NCBI GenBank assembly: GCA_040954595.2
Contig: CM082583.2
Span: 8,184,001 to 8,248,000 of the forward strand
Reading direction: 5' to 3'
DNA: 64,000 nucleotides
DNA from: Balanoglossus misakiensis
Lineage: Eukaryota > Hemichordata
Part shown: one piece after another, positions 23,945 through 35,326 of the stretch
Numbering within the stretch: position 1 is the first letter of the stretch
Layout of the letters: each line of letters opens with the position of its first letter
Notes under the pieces: model-generated
Told to the model about the DNA's origin: nothing
Databases searched by the model: none
What the model saw: the letters and a program-made list of their open reading frames with translations, nothing else
Program-made: the position numbers and the translations under genes

Positions 23945-25101
23945 CTACAGATCGGCTATCTTCTCATCTATCTTGTCCATGTTCTTTTTAAGCTTCTCCC
24001 ACTGGTCCTGAGACAAGCTGATACCTTTGAGGGAAGAAAATAAAAAACAATGGAGTTAAAGCATCGATGACGCTATTTTGAATACACATGTGCGAATACC
24101 ATGACAGAAGCGTACTTTTGCAGTGAAGAAACAGGTGTGCCAGCCATTTATTATTTATCTTGTTCACATTTAATAGTAATAAATAATGCAAAAAGTAGCA
24201 GGCAGTGGGGCTTCAATATATACTTTAAAAGTTAAAAAAAAAACAGAGAACTCAGGGGTGTTTTCTTGAAGCAAAGCGGTCTCATCTTTACCTTTCTTTC
24301 CTGGTTTCAATTCTCCATCAGCATTATTGTAGTATTCCCTGATGTCTATCAGCACTTTCCCCTTGAAGTCACGCACATTCACGAACCTCATCTTTGCAAG
24401 CTGTTTGAAGTCAAAACATATCCAAGTCACTAAAGGCCTATCATGAAATACAACACTCTGAAATTAAAACAACGAAAATAATGCCAAATGATGCAGTTTT
24501 TGGGCCTTTGAATACATGCCTGAATCATGCCTGAATCATCATCATCACCATCATCACTGTCTTCATCTCTGCGTCTCTTCTTCTTCTCCCTCTCCTCCTT
24601 TTTTGGTTGCTTCTTCTCAGGCTAGAAGAAAACCACATTGTTTGTGAATGAAAAAAAATAACCCCAGTGAATTTCAAGTCTAATGCATCATTTGAATTTG
24701 CTGAATTGAAAGATAAACTGTATACTTGAATACACCACACTGTCTTCAGAATTGAGGGGAAAAGTTTTAATGTGCCCTGATGACAATATCCATCAGTATT
24801 CATCAATGGGTACATCACTGTTGTTATCATCATGAAGGTGAATTGTAATTGTATTAGGGATCTGCTAAAAGCTTGGAGCGTGGTGACTGATTGTGCAAAA
24901 AAAATTGATGACTTGTGCATACATTAATTAAAATTGCCCCCTCCCCCGATAATAATTGTACAGGCCCTTATTATCATCTGATTGAATGCAACTTGCTTGC
25001 CGTACCTAGGCAAGCGACTAGTCACAGCAATATACCTTGTAATCCGAATCAGAATCGTCAGAGGTATCTATTATTGCCTTCGATTTCGGTTTCGATGCCA
25101 T
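23945..25101 (-). CDS. SUB1: RNA polymerase II coactivator p15 (PC4/SUB1), 4 exons
   Basis: Nuclear single-stranded-DNA-binding coactivator. Exons 25036-25101, 24520-24621, 24292-24400 and 23945-24024 join to 118 residues; human has 127. The N-terminal half is a charged Ser/Asp/Lys tail (SDDSDSD, then Lys/Arg and Asp runs). The C-terminal PC4 domain has [37 protein letters not shown] and a terminal helix. Intron 2 needs a GC donor (CAG|GCATGT) to join MIQ to LAKMRF, which keeps the frame and matches the human FQ-IGKMR junction. It is divergent from SERF, with 299 bases between start codons. Confidence 0.96.
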
Positions 25102-25400
25102 TTCTATCGTTATTCCAGCGATCACTTTGTTCCTCGAAAGCTCGCCGATCTCAGCAGCACGCGTACGAATGATAAACGCTCTTTCAAGTACCCACCACAG
25201 ACCTTTACGTTAAGTTTGCTGATTGGTCTAATCTTTGGTGGTACAATGTAAGAATAGATTTCATTGGTCATTCTTTTCCCTGCACATTCATAACTTGGAG
25301 GAAAGAGTTCAATCAACAAACCAACGAATACAGTGGGAGCAATATTCGAGAATCGCCTGTGTTGGTCGCGACGAGTGTTTTTGAAGTTTTTTCTACAAAA
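25102..25400. promoter_or_regulatory. Shared upstream region of SUB1 and SERF with two inverted CCAAT boxes
   Basis: A 299-base spacer between divergent starts. GATTGGTC near 25220 and CATTGGTCA near 25262 are inverted CCAAT boxes (NF-Y type), spaced about 42 bases. Such paired NF-Y sites are common in bidirectional housekeeping promoters. Function is inferred. Confidence 0.55.
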
Positions 25401-26123
25401 ATGACACGTAAGTAAAGCGTCAAACTACCACAGTATACTTTTATGTAATACCTTTCGACACGAATAATAAAAATAGACTTTCACCTGTAGTTAGTACGTC
25501 AATCTGCCACCAAAAGATCGGTGTATTGTTTGGATTATAATGCGGAAACGACGTTGACGTCACAGTCAGTGCATAGACCCTAGTCAGTGTCACCATATTT
25601 CAACTCCGTCACTTCAGCTATTTTTATTTTGTTAACTGTTTCTGTTTTTCTCGCAATCGCATTCCCATTTTCTTTCTGACATGGAGAAGGTAATAATTTG
25701 CATCGTGTCACCTGTTTCAGGTGGAAACCAAAGAGACAAGGCCAGAGAAAAGGCACAGAAAAAACAACAGGATCACCAGAAAAAGAAAACTGCGGCAGCT
25801 AAAGAAGGCAATAAAGGAGTATCTTTAGAAAATAGAAAACAAAGGTAAAATGATTAACACCAGTTTTTCATCCAAATGTTAGCAAAACACCAGTACATTA
25901 ATTTTTGCCTGCCTGTCGTGTGGATGAATACCACATCATGGCTGATGATGCATTAATTAAGGTGACTGAACTGGTTCAATTTCACAACTGTGACCGAGTC
26001 CGTCTCTTCCAGTTAACATTTGTTTTTGCATATTTCTTTCATTGTGACAGGGATGCAGATATAATGCGGCAAAAACAAGAAGCAGCAGCTGCTGCCGCTA
26101 AAGGTGCAAGTGGTGGGAAGTAG
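25401..26123 (+). CDS. SERF: Small EDRK-rich factor (SERF), 3 exons
   Basis: Small, highly charged protein. SERF family members modify aggregation of amyloidogenic proteins and bind nucleic acid in the nucleolus (family knowledge). Exons 25401-25407, 25721-25844 and 26051-26123 join to 67 residues. Exon 1 carries only MT plus one base; exon 2 continues RGNQRDKAREK, giving the MTRGNQR start shared by SERF1 and SERF2. ENRKQRDADIMRQKQ matches the second conserved block, and an Ala/Gly tail follows. Its 3' end faces that of SMN. It could be the pro-orthologue of both vertebrate SERF1 and SERF2. Confidence 0.95.
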
Positions 26124-27678
26124 CACGGCGATACTGTGTACACACACACTGGGGCCTCGGAATCAACTTTCGTCAGATTTTCTACATTGGCTAAATTGAT
26201 TAAGTTGCTGATAGAAACTATAGTACCAAGTGTCTCCTCTTGAACGATATCAATCCCATCTGCGTATATACTCGATCGTCAAATTATCTTTTTTTCCCCC
26301 CACACACGACACCCTTAATTTAATTTTTTTTTCACAGTTGATATCTCTATATAAAAGGCAGAATTTTGTTGTTCCACTGTCAACCAAATTTTCAAAATGA
26401 TAAATTGTTTCAAACAGAGGGATGATAACCATGTAGCTATGGTAGTCACAGCTGATGGTCAGCTGAACAAAGTGAAGATCATGTGCTGTAACCCCAGACA
26501 ATTCAGTTCATTATCCAAGACACATATGGTGTTTGATCTAAATTTGTATGCAGAGCCACCCTCACTCTAAATTTGCATGCATAAAGAAGACATATATATA
26601 TATACATGTCCAGCTGCTGTGAGCATCCACTCCAGAGTGCGAACAGCTTGCACATATTGAAGAGTTGACCACTGCTGCCAGGGAAACCATGTCCACTTTG
26701 TGCATGGGTGTGCGTTTTTTCCCCCACATGGAACACACGAGAGAAGAGAAACATTCACCCTTTTCTTTCGACTTCAATCAATACACCGAGTATGACAAAA
26801 AATTATCATGAGGCATAACAACACCAGGTGCCTTTTGATGCTTTGGTGGATCCAGTTTTCAAGCTAACTAAAAAAATACCATGTTTGAAACTGTGCAAAT
26901 ATTAAGATATTTTGTTCACCCTCGCCATGCAACAGTAGTGTAGGCAACCATAAAATAATTCTAGATGTCAAGATTGTGTTTGAATTCTTGCAATCAGAAG
27001 AATATACAAATCAGTTGTCGACAAAAATAAATCATGCATTTAATTTAATACAACTGTAGATCTTGTATTAGACTAACCAACATTAATATGTACATTTTTC
27101 AACAAAGTATTTTTCTATCGACTACTCTTATTTCTGTCACTCAGGTTCACTTACATACATTAATTCATTGTAGTGTTTGTCTACTATCTGAAGTGTGTAA
27201 TCTTTTACTTGCATGTTTCCTTCTACATGCTTTTTTTTCAAATAAAATTAAGTATTTGAATATTACTATAGACATGTTGCTTGTTTTTGTGTTGATTCGT
27301 GCATATTTCAATCTTCAGCATATACATTTCAATGACACCAATGATTTTCCCAAATATTTAATGAAGTTGTATCTCATTTTGTTTTATTTTTGTCTGTTGC
27401 AAAATTAAAACTACAACCATGCAGAGTTAACAATTAAAATACTTTATTTCTTATGCATGAATACAGGAAATAAATATAGACTACCGGTAGTACATGTACA
27501 ATGCTCTTACTATTAGATAGCTGTTTGCAGTGATGAAAAATGAAAGAAAAGTTGCAATGAACAATTCATGGTTTGCTGCAAGTCTCTAAAAACACAGTTG
27601 AGATCTGTTTAGTCTGTGATCATGGAAGAAGAGAGAAAAATCCAGTTTGATAAGAAAAAGTTTGAAATTCAAGTTTTG
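26124..27678. other. Convergent 3' region of SERF and SMN
   Basis: 1.55 kb of AT-rich sequence between two convergent stops, with a short (AT)n run near 26592-26603. No coding exon was recognised on either strand. Both 3' UTRs must lie here. Confidence 0.6.
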
Positions 27679-30089
27679 CTATCTTGTTGATTTTGCTGGC
27701 TTGCTGAATGAATCTTGATTATTGGGATGAGAAGCTGGTGATGATCTCGGTCTCCATGGCGAGCGGGCTGACTCCCTCTGTGGTGTGTTTGGCTGCGACC
27801 TTTCACCTTGTCTGGCTGCTTTCATTCCCTACAAGAAGGAAGAAGAGGGAACATGGAGAATATTTTCCTTTTATTTTCAGATTGAACTCTTGATACTGGG
27901 CTATGTTTCTTGCATTAGACAGGGATATCAACCTACATTGCCTTCGAAAATAATTCTCACCTGGTAATATCCGGTGTGATAACCACTCATGTACCACGAA
28001 ATCAGCATAGAAAATAACGCATCTTCATCACCATCTAAAACATCCTGGGTAACTGCAGGTGGAGGAGGTATCGGAGGAATACGCTGGAAAGTAATTAACG
28101 GAAATGCAAATTAAAGAAAATTCTTTGCAAGCTGAGTCCCTTCACCAGACATTATCAGGATAAATGCATATGCATCAGGTATGCATATGCATGATTGACT
28201 TACCGGAGGTGTACCAGGATACAATCCACTCGGCCATGATGGCCCAGGTCCATATGGAAATGGTTGAAAATAAGGCTGTAAGAAAACGATAAATGGTATG
28301 GTGAGCTGAACATGAAAGCAAGGTTTTAAATGTCATGAGCTATTATATTTACTGCCAGGACAGGGAAAATTATCCATTACTCTACTTACACTCGTGAATG
28401 GATGCATTGATTGGAAATGTGGAGGAATTCTCGGAAAGGGAGCTGGAGGATGATGCATCCGGGATGGGTTGCCCTGGTAATGTGTCTGTCCTAGGCCAGG
28501 GCGAGCTGGACTCTGACTGGGGTCTGACCACTCCATTGGCTGGCTATCATTCACATTCTGTGAAATAAAGATGCAAATATTTTGATTTCATAACGACATG
28601 GCAGAGTGCTGAGATATACTCCAGTGACTGGCTATGTATTAGACTATCATGATGTATGCATCATGAGTGACATGATGTGCTTTAAAAAATCCTACCCTAG
28701 TACCTCATTTGGCAATGGTGGATTTTCCGATTCCGGTGGCAGTAATCCAGAGAGTTCAACGTTCTCTTCGTTTCCATAATCTGTGTACCTCACTAAGCAG
28801 GTCCCATTGGCAGCATCAATGAACTGTATGACGCAGTCGTAGATTAAACCATCCTCCGTGTAGACTGCTCTACAGTGATCGCCTACATTCCACTGAAAAA
28901 GACATACAAACACTTCAAATTACATTTGCACATACACATGTACTCAAAATACAAACCACAGACTGAGAAACAAAATCACCATGAACATTGTATGAAAACT
29001 GTGTCTGGTGCATGTACTTGGCAATTAAATTGAAAGTTTCACCCACCTTGGCCTTCTTTTTCTTTCTCTTTGATTTCTTTGCACTAGTGCCTGTAAATTT
29101 CTTCTTGTCTTGCAGTGGTGTCTTGCTGTGATCACTCGATTCGGCTTGTTCTGATGCAACTCCATTCTTTTCATTTTGTATCTCGTTCTGCAATCCATAT
29201 AGAGAGGACAAAGAAAATGGTGATTCATTTAGTAATAACAGTGTACTTAAAGAATAGTATTTTCGATTCATTACTTTCTACAACGTACCTCAACTGCTCT
29301 GTATAATATTTGCCATAAGTCAACGATGGGATGCAACTGGTCAGACTTTGAACCACCATTGCTTACCTTCACTGCTTTGACTGCTTTATCATATGCTTTT
29401 ATCAAAGCCTCATCATCCCACACATCGGAATCTTCACTCTGAAATTAATAAAAAAAACACGTCAAAGACACTGTGCTCCCATTTGATAAGAATTGCTACA
29501 TTCCTCTGTGCCATAATCGTCATCATTTAAAGTACAGTGTTGTACAAGTGATCAAATTAAATCAAATGGTCTATGCCTATTAAAAGCAAGCACCTGTATC
29601 ATAGATTAAGAAGTGTAGTAGTTTTCCTAGATTTGTCAGTGCACTTGTTCAAGTTTCTACTTCTAGTGTGTTCAATTTCAAGTACCAATATAGTCAACAA
29701 ACCTTTCTTTTCATTCGCCTACTCATCAACTTTGTTTTGTTGTCACGGTATGTGATGTGTAATGATCGATCACGTACTAATACAAGTGCAAGCTTATGAC
29801 AGGCACTCTAATAGTTTTCTCTATCGAATCATATGACCATAAACACAACTCCTGTGATTCACTTAGGTGGTGAAAAAAATGCACATGTGCATACATACAC
29901 ACTGAGGGGGCTCAAACACTTGGATCACACAAAATCGGGTACGTCAGGATAACTTGTCGTTTGACTGGACGTGTTGTTAGCTCTTCTGTTTCTGAGGCAA
30001 CTATTTGTTTTACCAACGGTCTGTGTTATTATTTGCTACGTTGACGATGCGTTTACCTGATCACGCCTGAAGACTAAACCTTCTGCCAT
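27679..30089 (-). CDS. SMN1: Survival motor neuron protein, 8 coding exons
   Basis: Core of the SMN complex, which loads Sm rings on snRNAs in the cytoplasm and sits in nuclear gems. Exons 30057-30089, 29289-29438, 29047-29187, 28704-28892, 28390-28557, 28204-28275, 27961-28083 and 27679-27828, all phase 0, join to 341 residues; human has 294. The Gemin2-binding segment has [18 protein letters not shown] Lys-rich stretch precedes the Tudor domain ([19 protein letters not shown] ... YTDYGNEE). Proline-rich exons follow, then the YG box [17 protein letters not shown] second, stronger donor inside exon 2 at 29367 would remove 26 residues in frame (315 aa). The C-terminus past the YG box is longer than in human. 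It is divergent from SUGP1. Confidence 0.97.
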
Positions 30090-30772
30090 GATGCTGGATG
30101 GTCAGCTGTAATGTAGCTTTCTTTTCTCAAAGTCACAAATAAGCTAGCATCTGATTGGCTTAGAGAACTGATCCTTCAGCGAACCAAACTTACCGTTGTA
30201 TAAACTGAAGAGGGCATCCCCGTATACCCAGCATGCAACAGCTGGCCAAGATGGACGAAGCGTAAGCGGAGAACAGCCGATCTGTTACAGTTTTAGTGCA
30301 GAAGTATCAAAGGTATGTTTAAATCACCCTCATTCTGTTATGTGGAGTACATTGATAACTGCTGATATTCAAATTTTAGCAAAGCATAGGTTGTGTTGCA
30401 ATTCACTACAATTGTATCTGCTGTGACACGCAAACCTCATTTCACATTTGTATATTCCGGAAGTACAGTCTGTTGTCTATGGTTCTGTGCCTAATGGGGA
30501 ACGGAGGGAGTAGCAAAACTCTTGGGTGTTTGATAGCAACATGGAAGAAATAATGTAATGAACTATAAAATGGCAGATCGAGTAAGCAGAAAGCAATCCA
30601 TTCAATTTCTCTTACTATATACTATTTTTTGGGTTTGTGTTGTAATACCAGTTTCACTTTCAGTGATCATCGTAAACACTGAACATTGTAAAAGTACAGC
30701 TTTACATGTAAATTTACAATTGCTTGACAGGCACAGCTGCAGTTGGAGTTAAAACTAATTGCACATTGCAAC
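30090..30772. promoter_or_regulatory. Shared upstream region of SMN and SUGP1
   Basis: 0.68 kb between divergent coding starts. TGATTGGCT near 30153 is an inverted CCAAT box. A likely SUGP1 5' exon ends at one of two donors (GAAGC|GTAAGC near 30261 or AAAG|GTATG near 30310) and splices to TTGACAG at about 30730. No coding content is proved here. Confidence 0.45.
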
Positions 30773-33700
30773 ATGGCGTACAGACCCGGCCAAGGTGGCT
30801 TTGGGAGCGCTCAGAACCAAATTTATCAAAACCCAGCAAGTGTCAGTGACCAAGAGAAGCTTATAGAACAGAAGAAGAAAGAAATTGAACAGAAAATGGC
30901 TGAACAGAAGAAAAAAGAAGAGGAACAAAAAGCACAGGCTGAAAAGGCAAAGAAACCAGCAGAAATCAAATTTCAAATCAAGTCGTAAGTATTATTTGTT
31001 CCTAGAATAGTCAGTTTTAACTTTTATGCAGTTTGATATGTGTTAATTTCTAATGACTGGCAGTTCAGATTTATTAACAGAAGAAGAAAAAAAGAGAGAG
31101 AAAATATTGCAAAATGGGTTATAAATATCAGTAACTTTGTCCCTTAAATTGGTGATTATGTTTTTCTTGATACTGTGTAGCCCACAGTCTTTGCAGCCGA
31201 AGCCTGAACCACCTAAGGTGAATGCAAATGTCTTCAGTAATGATGGGAGTTTCCTCGAACAGTTCAAGAAGATGCAACAGCAAATGAAGTCGAAAGATGG
31301 CATAAAGGTTGAAGGAAAGCCAGTAGTAAAATCTTCAGGTAAAGTATTTTAGACTGGTGTTCTAGATAATTTTTCACAAAAGGTTTTCCTTTGCCTGGGG
31401 ACATTTTTCATGCTTTCTCAACTCAGTTGGATTCAAAAGTAGCTGAAGATGTTTTGGATAAATTCATCATCAAAGTCAAACAGCATTATCACAAATTCCA
31501 CCGGGAAAGAATCTAAGTTAAGCTAACTTTATCCTACAGAACAAGCAAAGTCAAGCCACACTCTGATTGACCACTTTCTTCTATCATTTTCAGAGTCAGA
31601 TGCTTCCTCAGAATCACAACCACAGAAAAAGTTGCCTTTTATCGGAAAAAAACTTGGAGGTAGCGGTTACACGTCTATGGTGTCACAGATGAAACGATCC
31701 TCCACATCAAACCCCAAAAGTAAACTGTCCAGATCCGACGTATTTGAGGTTCCTGGTGACGAAGATGAGGAAAGAGAAGGGAAAGTAAAGATTGAACCTG
31801 GTAATTTGCTTATAAGTTTTCACATCAGCAGAACATTGGAGTCAAAATCCTCCATATAAGCTGTCAATGCTATGATTTATCCAGTGTGAGTCTCGTAATA
31901 TTTCTGCATTGTTGTCCCATCAAAAATCAAATGATAAAAAATACCAGAAATTAAGTAGTGGATTTGGAACGGGCAGCAGCCAGTGATTTGGGTGACAGCT
32001 TTGTTTCAACTTGATGACTGTGTAACTACTAGTATATGAAATCTCATTTTGAACACCGAAATGTGTGCTTGTACTTCCAAGCCACTGTACCAGCCAGTGG
32101 AAAGACCAATCCTTCACTGTTTTTGTTGTTGTTTGTTTTGGCCAATGTGTCCCTCCCTGTAGCCGTAAATGGCTTCTCCAGCTTGTGCTTGCTGTCCTCA
32201 CGGTGCTTATAGGAGTACTTTAAGTTTCTTCGCCAGAGGATGCCGAGTCCAGGGAGATGTTAGAGCAACTGGCGGAGTTTGTGGCTAAAGGAGGCCCTGA
32301 GGTGGAGGAAATTGCCTTCGAAAGGAACCAAAACAATCCAGCTTTCTGGTAAGAAAACGTTCACCTATCATTCAGTAGGACATTACTACTGGTGTGCCTC
32401 TCATGCTACATTATCAGCATATTCTGTTTTAAACGTCTTATCAGTAAATCTATATGCACAATGTCCTTCTGCTGTAATAAATGTCAAATGCAGTAGAAGT
32501 AACTGTGTGTTCCTATACTCTTGCAGGTTTCTGTATGAACCAAACAGTTGTGAATACATATATTACAAACATATGTTGAAAGAATTCAAGACACAACTAG
32601 CAAGGAAGAAAGTTCCACAAACTCAGTGTAAGTTTTGATGTGCTTGATGAATATTTGAATTCGGTGGATGAGAGTTTATTACTGCAGCTGTACCCAATTA
32701 CCAGCAATATCAGACGATGCAATTAATATCTCTTGCTGCCTTTTACAGCTAACACAGGTGGGCCACCTCGCGAGAAGGAAGGCGGTAAAAGAAAGCGTAA
32801 GAGCCGGTGGTCGTTTGAAGAAGAGACAAATGACGATGTCTCGGCTGAGAAAATAGCTGCCACAATGGATGTGAATCCTGCAGGAATGGTCGGAACAACT
32901 GTGCTGTCGGCCGATCAGCAACGGCAGCTGAGAGAACAACAAGAGGTAGGTCTTTCCATTCATGTCCCCCATGCAATCTGGCATATCTGCCACTTCTAGG
33001 CACAGCCCATAGTATTTGCTTATAAATGTATTTCTATGGCTTGTAAAATTGTCACATCCAAGTTCAACTATGCATTTGGCTATAACCATACTACATCACT
33101 AACAAATCCTTCTTTTTTTTTAAAAACCCAACCCACTGAAAAGATTCAAAGAATGTATGAATCAATCAAGGCAAAGCAGCAAGCAGAGGCAATGGGTACG
33201 AGCATCAGCATGGGCCCGAGACCAGGCTATACGGGACCTAGACCGGGCCATGGAGGTAAAGGGAGGAAAAAAGAACGCAAACCGAGATACGAATACGACA
33301 GTGATGAAGACATAGATGGTGGCACTTGGGAACACAAGAAAAGAGCTGAGGAAATGCAGAAAACACAAGGTTGGTAATTTATAGAAGCAAAATTTATCAA
33401 TTTATTTGTTCTTTGGGCCAACCACCCAATGAACTTACCTGATCACTTACTCCTGTGTGATGTACAGTGGCTATGTGATTGGGCTGTGACTAAAAAAAAT
33501 CCAGTTCTGTTCCATTGTGCAAGTGTACTTATAAGAAGTTCCGTATGTGGGTTACTATCCACAAATGATTCTAAGCCAAATGTTCATGTTTACAGATCTA
33601 GCGAAACAGCTCACGCACGTGAACAGAGGGAAACATTTCATTGGAGATTTTTTACCGAAAGAAGAGCTTGAAAAGTTCATGGAGCATGTGAAAGCACTGA

Positions 33701-34357
33701 AAGAAGGTGGTACCCCGGATTTTTCTGACTACAAAGAGTACAAAATCAAAGAGGATAATATCGGTTATCAGATGTTGCAAAAAGCAGGCTGGAAGGAAGG
33801 CCAAGGTTTGGGATCTGAAGGACAGGGTATCACGCAGCCTATTAATAAGTAAGTATCAACCAAGATTTCAAGCACTGCACCTCTTACTCAGACTGTGCCT
33901 GTCCTATCATAACACTATGTGAGGGTGTGTTTACCCATAGAGAGAGTGTAGAGAAAGTTAAAAAATAATGCAAAAGGAGGTAGCTCATGATTAAATGCTT
34001 TGCACAGGATTGTGTTGTATGGCCAGATGAACTGTTACAAGAGTTTGTATAAACTTAATCAGACACAGAATACTGAGTTGGGATCTGTCTGTTTGGTTGT
34101 AGGGGAAAGACGGCCATAGACTCCACTGGTTTAGGCACAGAGAAACCTGGTGATCTGCAAAAAGAAGACGACGAATTCGAACTGTACCGCAAAAGGATGA
34201 TGTTGGCTTATCGATTCCGACCAAATCCTCTGGTGAGCATTTTAGCACCTAATCTAAAACATGCATACGTGTATCATGTACTAGGGTTTGAACACATTCT
34301 TCTCATTTGTGGCTTTTCTTTCTGTTTCAGAACAATCCAAGAAGACCGTACTATTGA
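30773..34357 (+). CDS. SUGP1: SURP and G-patch domain protein 1 (SF4), 10 coding exons
   Basis: Spliceosomal factor; the G-patch of human SUGP1 activates a DEAH helicase during branch-site selection with SF3B1. Exons 30773-30984, 31181-31338, 31594-31800, 32237-32348, 32527-32627, 32749-32945, 33144-33369, 33596-33848, 34103-34232 and 34331-34357 join to 540 residues. Visible parts: N-terminal Lys/Glu coiled coil, [13 protein letters not shown], one SURP module ([20 protein letters not shown] ... [15 protein letters not shown]), a basic [41 protein letters not shown], the G-patch ([19 protein letters not shown]) and the tail [18 protein letters not shown], as in human. Human has two SURP modules; only the second is found here. 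The ATG at 30773 is preferred over an in-frame one at 30743. Confidence 0.96.
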
Positions 34358-35326
34358 ATAGGGCCCATACACGAAGTTCTGCATGATTGTCAACACTACC
34401 GTCAATTACATTTGAAATACACACACACACAAACAACTTGTTTAAAAAACATTTTACGATCAGAACATTATTAGCACAGAATAGTGCCACACTTGAAACG
34501 CTTGCTGCTTTTTGTAGTGAATGAAGGGAATATGTGACACGTCTGTTCTGAATTTGGACCAAAGAATGCTGAGACGAAGTTTAGAATTTTATTATTAAAC
34601 AGTTCTTTCCCATGAATTTGTGATACAATATCGTCTACTTTGCATAACAATACTTTATAGTATAATGAGGTTATTATCCCAAAGAATTGCAGTGGCTTGT
34701 ATTCTGACAGTACAATAGTGCAGAGTTCTTGCTATTTTATGAAACATAAGGCTGTTAATTTAGCCAATAATAAAGAAAACTGCCAAGTCAGCATTTTTTC
34801 TTGTTTTTCGTACAAGGAAAATCATTCATGGAATTTATCCCAAAATCAAACACTGACTATTATATACTCGCATATGTGCTGTGATGCATTCCAACACAAC
34901 ACAAATCTCTCAAAGGGGTATTGCATCACAATAGTGTTGACAGGGGTAGTCAGCTTTTTGGAATCATTCCTTTTTTTAATCTGTACATTATTATTACACA
35001 CACAGAACACAGAAAATACTTGTGACTGTGAATTATATTATTAAAAGGCTTTTGTTACATCAAACCGGCCATTGCTCATTTTCCTGTCCAAGAAATGCTT
35101 CAAGACTCGCTGCAAAGTGACTTTCTGCCATTTATTATGCATGTCCAGTTCTAAAGGAGCATGGCTTATCATGATCATTCAATTGGAACTGTATGAGATG
35201 CTTTCGATGGTGTAGATTCCTTAGTGCAGATTCTCCCGTTCAAAAAACGCCCATCATCCTAGTCTCGCTTGCCAGACCTCGCTTTATCCTTCGACGCGAC
35301 AGCATAAAGCAGAGCCATACGAACAA
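34358..35326. other. Convergent 3' UTRs of SUGP1 and the zinc-finger gene
   Basis: About 0.97 kb of AT-rich non-coding sequence between the SUGP1 stop and the stop of the minus-strand zinc-finger gene. A (CA)n run lies near 34421-34430. Nothing else was recognised. Confidence 0.55.
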
